Assembly: GCA_040905025.1 (NCBI GenBank)
Contig: JBBDSJ010000045.1
Location: 1-43,166 of the forward strand
Source: JBBDSJ01 sp040905025
GTDB lineage: Bacteria; Pseudomonadota; Gammaproteobacteria; Methylohalomonadales; Methylohalomonadaceae
DNA: 43,166 nt
Reading direction: 5' to 3'
Shown: piece after piece, positions 1 through 8,268 of the stretch
Position numbering within the stretch: the first letter of the stretch is position 1
How the letters are laid out: each line of letters opens with the position of its first letter
Made by a program: the position numbers and the translations under genes
Notes under the pieces: model-generated
The model's database searches: none
What the model saw: only the letters and a program-made list of their open reading frames with translations
Told to the model about the DNA's origin: nothing

Positions 1-2
1 TA

Positions 3-122
3 CGCGAACAGTTACAGCTTGAAGGTTTGCCGCTGCTACTGGAATTCAAACAAGGTGAGAACCCTTATGCCGGTCGCAAAAATCCGCCTAAACGGAAAAA
101 AGTCCGGCGCCGGCGTGATTAG
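3..122 (+). CDS. der: GTPase Der (EngA), C-terminal end only
   Basis: This is the last 39 codons of an open frame that enters from the left edge and stops at TAG. The peptide contains LEGLPLLLEFKQGENPYAG followed by a run of Lys and Arg. That matches the end of the KH-like C-terminal domain and basic tail of the ribosome-assembly GTPase Der, where the form 'P-x-R/L-x-x-F-x-x-x-x-N-P-F/Y-A-G' is characteristic. Der acts in 50S subunit maturation. Both GTPase domains lie outside the window. The identification rests on the tail alone, but the motif is distinctive. Confidence 0.85.
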   Translation, partial: REQLQLEGLPLLLEFKQGENPYAGRKNPPKRKKVRRRRD

Positions 123-137
123 GCCTGCGCTTTTTTT
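107..137 (+). terminator. Probable rho-independent terminator of der
   Basis: An 8-bp stem with one internal mismatch (107-114 with 123-130) and an 8-base loop is followed by seven T residues at 131-137. The left arm lies inside the last codons of der, so coding and termination signals overlap. The convergent MAPEG gene ends at 136, so the T-run also touches its 3' end. Confidence 0.5.
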
Positions 138-519
138 ACAGCAGACTGCTGATCAGAATTACAACAGCAGCGGTTACTATCACCGTAAAAGTCATTGCCA
201 TACCGGTAACCCGGTAGCGCAAATTTTCCCTTGCCTGGCTGACTCCATAGGCATGCAGCAGACGTCCGCTGATCAGCACCAGACAGAGGACATGGATTAA
301 CCAGTCCATCCGGCTGCTGATTTCAAGAAAATAAATCAGTAACAACGCAAACGGCACATACTCGGCAAAATTAGCATGCACACGTATGGCGCGTTGCAGT
401 TGTACCTGGCCACCATCACCGATAGCCGCGCCGGCACTCCGGCGTTTATTTATAGTGAGTACACTCAGAAAGACGAATAGCAGCGCCAGTATTGCAGCAT
501 AAGCAGGTGTAACCAGCAT
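136..519 (-). CDS. MAPEG family membrane protein
   Basis: The 127-residue protein has about four hydrophobic segments (near residues 5-22, 50-66, 72-90 and 103-125). After the first comes the motif RAIRVHANFAEYVPFALLL, the hallmark 'R-x-x-x-H-x-N-x-x-E-Y-x-P' segment of the MAPEG superfamily (membrane-associated proteins in eicosanoid and glutathione metabolism). The size fits bacterial YecN-like members. Known eukaryotic relatives are glutathione transferases or eicosanoid synthases; the substrate of bacterial members is mostly unknown. It lies convergent to der, and bamC lies upstream on the same strand behind a terminator, so it is probably transcribed alone. A TACC-GGGAGGATAAGC stretch upstream of the ATG contains a good ribosome binding site (GGGAGGA). 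Confidence 0.85.
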   Translation of the reverse strand: MLVTPAYAAILALLFVFLSVLTINKRRSAGAAIGDGGQVQLQRAIRVHANFAEYVPFALLLIYFLEISSRMDWLIHVLCLVLISGRLLHAYGVSQARENLRYRVTGMAMTFTVIVTAAVVILISSLL

Positions 520-565
520 TGCTTATCCTCCCGGTTAATCAGGTTGATGTGGCTGACAGTATTCA

Positions 566-600
566 TAAAAAAGCCCGATTGGTCAGTACCAATCGGGCTT
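566..600 (-). terminator. Rho-independent terminator of dapA-bamC
   Basis: A perfect hairpin (AAGCCCGATTGGT / ACCAATCGGGCTT with a short CAG/CTG loop) spans 571-600. On the minus strand it is followed by a T-rich tract (the run of A at 566-572 on the plus strand). It lies about 25 bases past the bamC stop, the expected place for the end of the dapA-bamC transcript. Confidence 0.85.
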
Positions 601-622
601 TGCAAGCGAGTAGCGTAATATG

Positions 623-1669
623 TCAGCGCCGCCGGTTATATTGTGTCTGTACCAGTCCCAATACCATGCGGGCATCATCATCAGACAGCCATTCACCTTC
701 CAGATCAGTCACGATCATTTCGGTGCTCTCACCGGTATCTGTCATGGCCAGACGGTAAATCAGTGGTTCAGGATCACCACCCCAGAATTTAAGTCGTGAG
801 AAAAAACCCTTTTCCTCAGTGTTCTCAGCGGGCGTGTAAACGACCTCATAATAACCTTGCTCGGTATTCTTGTTGCGTACTGTCAGTCCGGATTGTCCCA
901 GCGCACGATCAGAATATTCCCAGGCTTGTTCATAACCATGCGGCAAATTCAGGTATACCTGACCCGCAGCATTATTGACAATCTCGGCACGCTGCATACT
1001 GGACTGGCGACTGGCACTGCTGCTTGCCGTAGCTGTCGATGCCGGACTCAAGCCATAATGCTCGCCCAACTGCTGCGCCACCTGACGTTCAACCGTTTCG
1101 TCATTACCGACATCAACCCATTGGCTCTCACCACCACCAATGTCAGTCTGCCGCTGTTGCATGTGCGTAATGATGAACATCGTATTGCCGGAACTGCCTG
1201 GTTCAGCAAACACATTGAATTTATCGCGAACATTGGTGCCTTCGCTGTTGCGCGGGGTTGACCAGGCTGTTTCCAGTACACCCAGTTCGACATCATCCAG
1301 CTCCAGCGTATAGCCACTTTCCTGCCAGAATTCACGTAACTTCGGCCAGATATCAGTGCGCTCACCGCTGACAGTGACGATGGCTTCATCGGCCTGGGCG
1401 ACAATGGCGAGGCCACCTTCGCTGATTTCGCGGCGCTGAAATTGTGACAACACATTGGAATCTTCCTCGCCCGGTATCCCCATGCTGTCGTTAATGTTCT
1501 GGCTGGTCAGATCCGGCGGGACTTCAAGCTCGGGCAGACTGCGGCTGGCACGGTACTCCTTGCGCTTGTCGGGCAGCACGCCATCCAGACTGGGCAGATT
1601 ATTACAACCCGCCAGCAGCGCCAACGCAGTCAGTAACAGAACCAATTTTACAAAGTACGACGTCGACAT
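623..1669 (-). CDS. bamC: Outer membrane assembly lipoprotein BamC
   Basis: BamC (NlpB) is a lipoprotein of the BAM complex, which folds beta-barrel proteins into the outer membrane. The 348-residue product starts with a lipoprotein signal ending in LLAGC (lipidated Cys22). It is followed by the unstructured N-terminal lasso with YRASRSLPELEVPPDLT, the segment known to contact BamD in this family. Two helix-grip domains follow (roughly residues 100-200 and 230-345). The ATG shares one base with the TGA of dapA (TGATG), so the two are translationally coupled. dapA-bamC is a conserved pair in Gammaproteobacteria. Confidence 0.93.
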   Translation of the reverse strand: MSTSYFVKLVLLLTALALLAGCNNLPSLDGVLPDKRKEYRASRSLPELEVPPDLTSQNINDSMGIPGEEDSNVLSQFQRREISEGGLAIVAQADEAIVTVSGERTDIWPKLREFWQESGYTLELDDVELGVLETAWSTPRNSEGTNVRDKFNVFAEPGSSGNTMFIITHMQQRQTDIGGGESQWVDVGNDETVERQVAQQLGEHYGLSPASTATASSSASRQSSMQRAEIVNNAAGQVYLNLPHGYEQAWEYSDRALGQSGLTVRNKNTEQGYYEVVYTPAENTEEKGFFSRLKFWGGDPEPLIYRLAMTDTGESTEMIVTDLEGEWLSDDDARMVLGLVQTQYNRRR

Positions 1670-2559
1670 CAGTTAATTACTCCGGCCTCGCGCAGGGCTG
1701 CCTCGACGACTGCCTCGGCCGAAGCCGAAAGCCAGGTCAATGGCAGACGGATGCCTGCCTCGATCAGCCCCATGCGGTGCAAAGCCCATTTCACTGGGAT
1801 GGGATTGGATTCAACAAATAAATCGTTATGTAATTTCAACAATGGCTTGTTAACGGCCTCTACTGTACCGCGATTGCCAGCAATCGCCGCGACACATAAA
1901 TCATGCATGGCTTTTGGTACCACATTCGCGGTCACGGAAATAACACCATCACCGCCGTTGAGCATGAATTCCATACCGGTACCATCGTCACCGCTCAACA
2001 GGATGAACTCCGGGCCGCACAATTCACGCAACCGCCGGACCCGGCCAATATCGGCTACGGCTTCCTTGACACCAATGATATTCCCGATCACGGCCAGACG
2101 CGCCACCGTCTCCGGTTGCATGTCACAGGCGGTGCGCCCGGGGACATTGTAAAGAATTTGCGGGATGGCGACCGCCTCGGCGACGGCCTTGTAGTGCAAA
2201 TACAGGCCTTCCTGGGTTGGCTTGTTGTAATACGGCGTTACCAGCAGACAGGCGTCTGCGCCGACCTCGCTGGCACGCCGGGTCAGGCGAATAGCTTCAC
2301 TGGTGGAATTGGCGCCGGTACCGGCGATTACCGGTATCCGGCCATTCACCTGCTCGACAACCTGCCGGATTACGTCACAGTGTTCATCTTCATCCAGCGT
2401 CGAAGATTCTCCGGTTGTACCGACCGCTACAATCGCATCTGTCTGATTTTCAATATGAAATTCGACCAGACGCACGAGACCGGCCGGATCCAGTGCCGTA
2501 TCAATAGCGACCCCGGCGTGCATCGGCGTGGCAATAGCCACCATACTGCCCTTAAACAT
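1669..2559 (-). CDS. dapA: 4-hydroxy-tetrahydrodipicolinate synthase
   Basis: DapA condenses pyruvate with aspartate semialdehyde, the first committed step of the lysine and diaminopimelate pathway. The 296-residue length is standard. Visible family signatures are TTGES at 48-52, the proton-relay Tyr at 137 in YNVPGRT, and the Schiff-base Lys at 165 in GVKEA. It is a TIM-barrel enzyme of the DHDPS/NAL family acting in the cytoplasm. An AAAAGG lies 11 bases upstream of the ATG. It is the first gene of a two-gene operon with bamC, and gcvR is divergent upstream, as in many Gammaproteobacteria. Confidence 0.96.
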   Translation of the reverse strand: MFKGSMVAIATPMHAGVAIDTALDPAGLVRLVEFHIENQTDAIVAVGTTGESSTLDEDEHCDVIRQVVEQVNGRIPVIAGTGANSTSEAIRLTRRASEVGADACLLVTPYYNKPTQEGLYLHYKAVAEAVAIPQILYNVPGRTACDMQPETVARLAVIGNIIGVKEAVADIGRVRRLRELCGPEFILLSGDDGTGMEFMLNGGDGVISVTANVVPKAMHDLCVAAIAGNRGTVEAVNKPLLKLHNDLFVESNPIPVKWALHRMGLIEAGIRLPLTWLSASAEAVVEAALREAGVIN

Positions 2560-2748
2560 GCAGAAATAAACCTTTTACTGAGAAATGTTGGAATTTGTAG
2601 CTGTAAGCCTTGAAACAACAGCCTATGGTACTGAGCGACACTCTATTAAACAAGGTATGCGCGCAAGACTGTCCTGCCAGCGGCCAAATACTGCTTGCGA
2701 GGGGGGGAGCAAATCACCAGAATGTGGCCATATCGCTGCGTTAATTTA

Positions 2749-2867
2749 GGAAGCTCTGATTAATTCATCCATGAATACTGCATCCTTGGCTTCATAAGCG
2801 GCACATCCATGTGCCATTTCTCAGAGCACGAAATACGAAAATGTGATTTTCGTATTTCTTCATTTTT
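2749..2867. mobile_element. Truncated copy of the MITE-like element at 8269-8503
   Basis: The first 80 bases, starting GGAAGCTCTGATTAATTCA, are nearly identical to the reverse complement of the right part of the 8.3-8.5 kb element (one difference seen). About 48 bases are then absent relative to that copy. A homologous stem-loop follows (perfect 13-bp arms at 2830-2842 and 2846-2858, loop GTG) and then CTTCATTTT. The far end with the second terminal repeat is missing. Two inner hairpins with the octamer CATCCATG lie at 2763-2776 and 2800-2815. The rest of the dapA-gcvR gap (2560-2748 and 2868-2916) shows nothing else I can name. Confidence 0.75.
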
Positions 2868-2916
2868 TGCACAGGCGAAATTACCGCGGTTATAGCCGCA
2901 GTCAATAATTAATTTA

Positions 2917-3444
2917 ATGCAGAATAATCTGGTTATCACCGCCCTGGGCGAGAACGACACCCGGTTGGTGGAATACTTCACCAAAGCCGTGCGTGACTGT
3001 GGCTGCCGGATCTGTGAATTTCGCATGGCGGCACTGGGCGATCAGTTCGCGATGCTGCTGATGGTCGGCGGCCCCTGGGATGCCATCGCTAAAATGGAAG
3101 ACTGGTTGCCAAAGCTGGAAGAACGTCTCGGTCTGTCCATTACCTCCACCCGCAGCAAACCGCAAAAGCCCAGCCAGCCAATGATGCCGTATGCCATCGA
3201 TGTTGTCTGTTGCGAGCAAATTGGCGTCGTTTATGAAATCACCAAATTCATTGCTGATAACAATATCGGCATACAGGGTTTGTATACCAACAGCTACAAC
3301 GCCGCACACACCGGCACACCGATGTTCTCACTGCATATGACTATCAATATTCCGACCGATGTTTCGATTGCTGCCTTGCGTGGCGACTTTATGGATTTTT
3401 GCGATCAGCTTAATCTTGATGCCATCATGGAACCGGTTAAATAG
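2917..3444 (+). CDS. gcvR: GcvR-like regulator with two ACT domains
   Basis: The 175-residue protein consists of two ACT domains. The first (about 1-80) begins with NLVITALGENDTRLVEYFTK, and the second (about 90-170) contains DVVCCEQIGVVYEITKFIAD. This is the architecture of GcvR, which in E. coli binds glycine and the activator GcvA to repress the glycine cleavage operon. No GcvA is present in the window, so the regulatory partner here is unknown. The location (divergent from dapA and directly before bcp) matches the E. coli arrangement. No clear Shine-Dalgarno precedes the ATG, so the start is moderately certain. Confidence 0.88.
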   Translation: MQNNLVITALGENDTRLVEYFTKAVRDCGCRICEFRMAALGDQFAMLLMVGGPWDAIAKMEDWLPKLEERLGLSITSTRSKPQKPSQPMMPYAIDVVCCEQIGVVYEITKFIADNNIGIQGLYTNSYNAAHTGTPMFSLHMTINIPTDVSIAALRGDFMDFCDQLNLDAIMEPVK

Positions 3445-3492
3445 AAGTGGCCTCAAAGTCATACCCATCTTCGAGGAGTCCAGGAATACACT

Positions 3493-3960
3493 ATGAGTAA
3501 AGTCAAAATCGGTAAAGCCGTTCCCGATTTCAAACTGCCTGCCACAGGCGATCAAACCATCCGCCTGAGCGAACTCAAGGGCCAGAATGTTGTACTTTAT
3601 TTCTACCCCAAAGACAGCACGCCAGGTTGTACGCTGGAAGGCCAGAATTTCCGTGATAATATGCGCAAGTTCGGGAACAAGAATACCGTTATCTTCGGCG
3701 TCTCCCGCGACAGCCTCAAATCCCACGAGAAGTTCAAGGAAAAACAATGCTTCCCGTTTGATCTGCTGTCAGACGAAGATGAAAAACTTTGCCAGTTATT
3801 TGATGTGATCAAAGAGAAAAACATGTACGGCAAGAAAGTGATGGGAATAGAACGCAGTACATTTCTAATCGACGCCGAAGGAATCCTGCGCGAGGAGTGG
3901 CGCAAGGTCAAGGTCGACGGTCACGTTGACGAGGTTCTTGCCGCCGTCAAAGCGCTTTGA
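3493..3960 (+). CDS. bcp: Thiol peroxidase Bcp (PrxQ-type peroxiredoxin)
   Basis: This is a thioredoxin-fold peroxiredoxin of 155 residues that reduces hydroperoxides in the cytoplasm. The active-site segment is YPKDSTPGCTLEGQNFRD with the peroxidatic Cys at 46. Position 51, where E. coli Bcp carries its resolving Cys (C-x4-C), is Gln here. The enzyme should therefore work as a 1-Cys form or use one of its other two Cys residues (in KQCFPFD and KLCQLF). The start follows AGGA at a 9-base spacing. It lies 48 bases after gcvR, with a phoH-type gene directly downstream, so the three may be cotranscribed. Confidence 0.94.
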   Translation: MSKVKIGKAVPDFKLPATGDQTIRLSELKGQNVVLYFYPKDSTPGCTLEGQNFRDNMRKFGNKNTVIFGVSRDSLKSHEKFKEKQCFPFDLLSDEDEKLCQLFDVIKEKNMYGKKVMGIERSTFLIDAEGILREEWRKVKVDGHVDEVLAAVKAL

Positions 3961-3970
3961 GATCGTTACC

Positions 3971-5431
3971 ATGACGACCTCATCCGGGCTGGACCCGAAA
4001 CTGCGGCTGTTCGTACTTGATACCAATGTATTGATGCATGATCCCGGCGCCTTATTCCGGTTCCAGGAGCATGATCTGTATTTGCCGATGGTGGTACTTG
4101 AAGAACTTGATGCCGGCAAAAAGGGTGTTTCAGAAGTAGCCCGCAACGTACGTCAGGTCAGTCGCTTTCTTGATGACTTGATCGATGACGCCAACCGTGA
4201 ATCGATCGACGCCGGCCTGCTGCTGCCACGTATCGGTAATGGCCACAGCTATCTGTCCGGCAACGGCAATAACGGCCATGCCGATGCCGATCCGGCCATA
4301 CCGAGTGGCCGGCTTTATCTGCAAACCCAGAATCTGGCGAATGAACTGCCTGCCTATTTGCCCGGCAAGAATGCCGACAATTCCATCCTCGCTACCACAT
4401 TGTCATTACAGGAAAGCCGCCAGGATCGTCTGGTCACGCTGGTATCAAAGGACATCAATCTGCGCATCAAGGCCCGGGTGCTGGGCATTCAGGCAGAGGA
4501 CTATTACAACGATCGGGTGCTGGATGATGCCGATCTGCTGTATACCGGCCGCGAGGCATTAGCCGGTGATTTCTGGCATACGCACGGCAAGAATCTTGAA
4601 TCCTGGCAGGGCGGCGAACGCACATTCTATCGCTTTAACACGCCGCTCATCGAATATCCGCATCCGCAACAATGCGTATATGCCGAAGGCGAAGAAAGTT
4701 TTGAAGGCATTGTCAAAGACTTCAATGACAAAAGCACGACTGTGCAACTGGCAACGGATTTCCGGCGTGGCCACAACTCTGTCTGGGGGATCAATGCCCG
4801 CAATGTCGAGCAGAATTTTGCCCTGAGCCTGTTGATGGATCCCGATGTCGACATCGTCACGCTGCTGGGTGCCGCCGGTACCGGCAAGACCCTGCTGGCA
4901 CTTGCGGCCGGATTGCATCAAACTCTTGAGACCCGCCGCTACCGGGAGATCATCATCACGCGCAATACCATCTCCGTCGGTGAAGATATCGGCTTTCTGC
5001 CCGGCACGGAAGAAGAAAAAATGGCGCCGTGGATGGGCGCGCTGATGGACAATCTGGAAGTATTGACCCAGCCGGAAAACGGGGGTGAGTGGGGCCGGGC
5101 GGCAACCGGGGATTTATTGCAAAAGCGTATCAAGCTGCGCTCACTGAATTTCATGCGCGGCCGCACATTCCTGAACCGTTATATCATTCTCGATGAAGCG
5201 CAGAACCTGACGTCAAAGCAGATGAAGACATTGATTACGCGGGCCGGACCGGGCAGCAAGATCGTCTGCCTTGGCAACATCAGCCAGATCGACACGCCGT
5301 ATCTGTCTGAAACCACGTCGGGGTTAACGTATGTGGTGGAACGTTTCCGTCACTGGCAACACAGCGGCCATATTACATTGTCGCGCGGTGAACGTTCACG
5401 CCTGGCCGATTTTGCCAGTGAGGAACTCTAG
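3971..5431 (+). CDS. PIN domain-PhoH ATPase fusion protein
   Basis: The 486-residue protein has an N-terminal PIN nuclease-like domain (about 1-150; LFVLDTNVLMHDP with acidic Asp17) and a C-terminal PhoH-type P-loop ATPase. Walker A is GAAGTGKT at 300-307, and Walker B reads IILDEAQN. This is the PhoH2-like architecture; characterised relatives have RNA helicase and RNase activity. I chose the ATG at 3971 because an upstream in-frame start at 3926 would overlap bcp and adds residues that do not resemble the family. Only a weak Shine-Dalgarno is visible. The gene follows bcp by 10 bases. Confidence 0.9.
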   Translation: MTTSSGLDPKLRLFVLDTNVLMHDPGALFRFQEHDLYLPMVVLEELDAGKKGVSEVARNVRQVSRFLDDLIDDANRESIDAGLLLPRIGNGHSYLSGNGNNGHADADPAIPSGRLYLQTQNLANELPAYLPGKNADNSILATTLSLQESRQDRLVTLVSKDINLRIKARVLGIQAEDYYNDRVLDDADLLYTGREALAGDFWHTHGKNLESWQGGERTFYRFNTPLIEYPHPQQCVYAEGEESFEGIVKDFNDKSTTVQLATDFRRGHNSVWGINARNVEQNFALSLLMDPDVDIVTLLGAAGTGKTLLALAAGLHQTLETRRYREIIITRNTISVGEDIGFLPGTEEEKMAPWMGALMDNLEVLTQPENGGEWGRAATGDLLQKRIKLRSLNFMRGRTFLNRYIILDEAQNLTSKQMKTLITRAGPGSKIVCLGNISQIDTPYLSETTSGLTYVVERFRHWQHSGHITLSRGERSRLADFASEEL

Positions 5432-5505
5432 GACCGCATAAAAATTCAGGGGTGGAAAGCAATAAAAGGCTGTGCTGTATACCCGTCAATGAATACCTTC
5501 CGGCA

Positions 5506-6597
5506 TCAGCTTTCCGGTTTCAGGTTTTCACTTTCCACTTCCTGCCTTTCATGTGTTGTCGGCCAGGCATTGATTAACGCTTTCACTAATGTCGCCAGCG
5601 GGATGGCAAAGAATATCCCCCAGAAACCCCAGATACCCCCGAAGACCAGTATTGCGACAATGATCGCATTCGGATGCAGGGCATTGGCCTCGGAAAATAA
5701 AATGGGCACCAGTACATTACCGTCCAGAAACTGAATCGCCAGATACCAGATTATCAACCAGGTGAATTCAGGCCCCCAACCCCACTGGAAATAGCCGACC
5801 AGCGCCACCGGCACAGTCACGGCCGCGGCGCCGATATACGGAATCAATACTGACAGGCCGACTACAACGGCCAACAGCGGCGCATAGGCAAGACCGAGGA
5901 TCTTGAAAAGAATATAGGCGGCAGCACCGACAATAATAATTTCATAGAATTTACCACGCACATAATTTCCGATCTGCGCATCCATCTCATGCCAGACATC
6001 ACTGACCAAACGCCGGTCACGTGGCAGAAAGCGGCTCATCCAGCCGACAATCTCGGCCTTGTCCTTGTTAAAGAAATATACCATCAACGGCACCAGCACC
6101 AGATACACCATGATGGTTACTGCCGCCGGAATAGTTGCCAGTGACAATGACAAAAAATTGTGGCCAATATTGGTCAGGCCGCTACGCACAGAATTGATAA
6201 AATTCCAGACCTGATCCTCACTGATAATATTCGGATATAACTCCGGCAAGCGCAGCAACAAATCCTGGCCGTTATTAATCATGCGCGGCATTTCCTGCAG
6301 CAACTGCGCCAGCTGCCGCCACAAAATCGGCAGCAACCCGAGCACTACAAATATCAGAAAGGTAACAAACGCAAAAAAGACCAGATTCACTGCCAGCAGG
6401 CGTGGGACACCGGAGCGAGATAACCGGCCAATCGGGCCTTCCAGCAGGTAGGAAATCACAATGGCAGCCAGCAGTGGGGCCAGCATTTTGCCCATGGTCA
6501 ACAGAATCACCAGACTCAGCAGCAGCAGCACCATCATGAGTGCTGCCTGCGGATCAGAAAAGTAGCGCCGGTACCAGGCGTTGATGTATTCGAACAT
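5506..6597 (-). CDS. perM: AI-2E family transporter (PerM-like permease)
   Basis: This is a 363-residue inner membrane protein with about eight hydrophobic segments. They are arranged as in the AI-2E/UPF0118 family: two at the N-terminus, a long soluble region (about 95-150), then a cluster that includes VLIPYIGAAAVTVPVAL and FLDGNVLVPILFSEANALHP. The P-Y-I-G and 'D-x-x-V-x-P' motifs are the family signature. Members export small molecules or exchange Na+/H+; E. coli PerM has no firm substrate. It is divergent from queG with a 113-base spacer. The function is given at family level only. Confidence 0.88.
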   Translation of the reverse strand: MFEYINAWYRRYFSDPQAALMMVLLLLSLVILLTMGKMLAPLLAAIVISYLLEGPIGRLSRSGVPRLLAVNLVFFAFVTFLIFVVLGLLPILWRQLAQLLQEMPRMINNGQDLLLRLPELYPNIISEDQVWNFINSVRSGLTNIGHNFLSLSLATIPAAVTIMVYLVLVPLMVYFFNKDKAEIVGWMSRFLPRDRRLVSDVWHEMDAQIGNYVRGKFYEIIIVGAAAYILFKILGLAYAPLLAVVVGLSVLIPYIGAAAVTVPVALVGYFQWGWGPEFTWLIIWYLAIQFLDGNVLVPILFSEANALHPNAIIVAILVFGGIWGFWGIFFAIPLATLVKALINAWPTTHERQEVESENLKPES

Positions 6598-6710
6598 GGA
6601 TGCTGTTAACGTCAGGCGTTATTGATTGTCCCGCCATCATAGCAAATCCTGCCAGACCTGAGAGAACTGCAGGGGAATCGTCAAGCAGCCGGATCGACTA
6701 CAATCTGACC

Positions 6711-7814
6711 ATGTCCGTAACTACCCCGACAAACAAGCCTGAAAATGAACCGGCTGCGCCGGATTACATAGCACTTGCTGCCCGGATCCGCGACTGGGCC
6801 GGTGAACTCGGCTTTCAGGGGATCGGCATCACAACAACTGATTTATCCGCCGATGAGACCCACTTGCTGAACTGGCTTGATGCCGGTTTTCATGGCGAAA
6901 TGAACTACATGGCCCGGCACGGCACGCGCCGCAGCCGGCCGGCGGATCTGGTGCCGGGCACACTGCGGATCATCTCCGTGCGCATGGATTATCTGCCACC
7001 GGATGCGGCTGCGCCGCAACAGGTACTGAACAATCCGGCATTGGGCTATATCTCGCGCTATGCACTGGGCCGCGACTATCACAAGGTCATGCGCTCACGC
7101 CTGCAAAAACTCGCTGACAAAATCAGTGGCGAGGTCGGTGAATTCGGCTATCGCGCCTTTACCGACAGCGCACCCGTGCTGGAAAAGGCGCTGGCGCGCA
7201 ACGCCGGGCTTGGCTGGATCGGCAAACACAGCAACCTGTTACATCCCCGGACCGGCTCCTGGTTTTTTCTTGGTGAACTCTATACTGACCTGCCACTGCC
7301 GGCCGACGCTGAATTCACAACCGACCATTGCGGCAGCTGTCAGGCCTGCATTGATATCTGTCCGACCCGGGCCATCGTCGCGCCGTATCAGGTTGATGCG
7401 CGCCGCTGCATTTCCTATCTGACCATTGAATTGCACGGCCCGATTCCGGAGGAATTCCGCAAACCCATGGGCAACCGGATCTACGGTTGCGATGACTGCC
7501 AGATTATCTGTCCATGGAACAAGTTTGCCCGGCCCAGTGATGCACCGGATTTCAGTCACCGATCAGTGCTTGATGCACCCATGCTCATTGATTTATTCAA
7601 CTGGAGTGAAACCGAATTTCTGCAACATACCGAAGGCTCGGCGATCCGTCGCATTGGCTTTGAACGCTGGCTGCGAAATATTGCTGTCGCCCTCGGCAAT
7701 GCCCCGACCAGTGCTGCGGTTATCACGGCTTTGCAATCCCGCCGCGCGAACAGCTCGGACTTGGTGCTTGAGCATATTGACTGGGCCCTGGCGCAGCACA
7801 CAGCAACGCAGTGA
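6711..7814 (+). CDS. queG: Epoxyqueuosine reductase QueG
   Basis: QueG performs the last step of queuosine synthesis at tRNA wobble position 34, reducing epoxyqueuosine with cobalamin and two [4Fe-4S] clusters. The product has 367 residues from the ATG at 6711. Ferredoxin-like motifs are CGSCQACIDICP (about 205-217) and CDDCQIICPWN (about 260), together giving eight Cys. The central domain contains YALGRDYHKVMR and GWIGKHSNLLHP, typical of the cobalamin-binding region. An in-frame start at 6600 exists, but the added 37 residues look non-coding. The gene stands alone on the plus strand between two minus-strand genes. Confidence 0.93.
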   Translation: MSVTTPTNKPENEPAAPDYIALAARIRDWAGELGFQGIGITTTDLSADETHLLNWLDAGFHGEMNYMARHGTRRSRPADLVPGTLRIISVRMDYLPPDAAAPQQVLNNPALGYISRYALGRDYHKVMRSRLQKLADKISGEVGEFGYRAFTDSAPVLEKALARNAGLGWIGKHSNLLHPRTGSWFFLGELYTDLPLPADAEFTTDHCGSCQACIDICPTRAIVAPYQVDARRCISYLTIELHGPIPEEFRKPMGNRIYGCDDCQIICPWNKFARPSDAPDFSHRSVLDAPMLIDLFNWSETEFLQHTEGSAIRRIGFERWLRNIAVALGNAPTSAAVITALQSRRANSSDLVLEHIDWALAQHTATQ

Positions 7815-7818
7815 AATT

Positions 7819-7851
7819 TCAGGAACCTTTACACTTGCAGAGGTTCCTGCG
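7819..7851. repeat. Hairpin after queG
   Basis: The arms AGGAACC and GGTTCCT enclose a 14-base loop just past the queG stop. No T-run follows, so it is a poor rho-independent terminator. It resembles the outer hairpin at the left end of the 8.3 kb MITE-like element (GGAAC...GTTCC), so it may be a remnant of that family. Confidence 0.35.
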
Positions 7852-7854
7852 CAT

Positions 7855-8223
7855 TTACTTAATCAGACGCAGACAGTAGGGATAACGATAAGCCACACCT
7901 TCGTTGGCTTTCACCGAGGCAATAATGATCATGATGATGTCGAATATTGCGACGGCAAGTATCAGGAAAAAGCCGATCAATACAAACATCAGTAACGCCG
8001 AAACAATAAATGCCAGAAACATCGTGATTTGGAAGTTGATTGATTCCTTGCCCTGATCATCGACGAACGGAATTTCATCCCTTTTAATCAACCAGATGAC
8101 CAGCGGCGCAACAATATTGCCAAACGGTATGACAAACCCGGCAAAGGCACTCAGGTGACACAGCATCCCCCATAAACGTGCGTCTTTATCCGGGGCTGAA
8201 GACGGCGGCATTGAATCTTGCAT
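7855..8223 (-). CDS. DUF4870 membrane protein
   Basis: The 122-residue protein has three hydrophobic segments (about 20-45, 68-92 and 94-112) and the pattern DDQGKESINFQITMFL typical of DUF4870 (Tic20-like) proteins. The family is widespread with no established function. I chose the ATG at 8223 because AGGAG lies 8 bases upstream; a GTG three codons earlier overlaps that site and is unlikely. The gene is flanked by queG (convergent) and by the MITE-like element upstream. Confidence 0.85.
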   Translation of the reverse strand: MQDSMPPSSAPDKDARLWGMLCHLSAFAGFVIPFGNIVAPLVIWLIKRDEIPFVDDQGKESINFQITMFLAFIVSALLMFVLIGFFLILAVAIFDIIMIIIASVKANEGVAYRYPYCLRLIK

Positions 8224-8268
8224 GGTAACCACTCCTGTTGTGAAAACTGACTGGATTTTTTAATTTGA

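Noticed and set aside
857..1261. 134-codon plus-strand ORF inside bamC
   Set aside because: It is fully antisense to a well-supported lipoprotein gene, with no recognisable domain.
2760..3026. 88-codon minus-strand ORF over the truncated MITE-like copy and gcvR start
   Set aside because: It crosses a repeat and lies antisense to gcvR, with no family resemblance.
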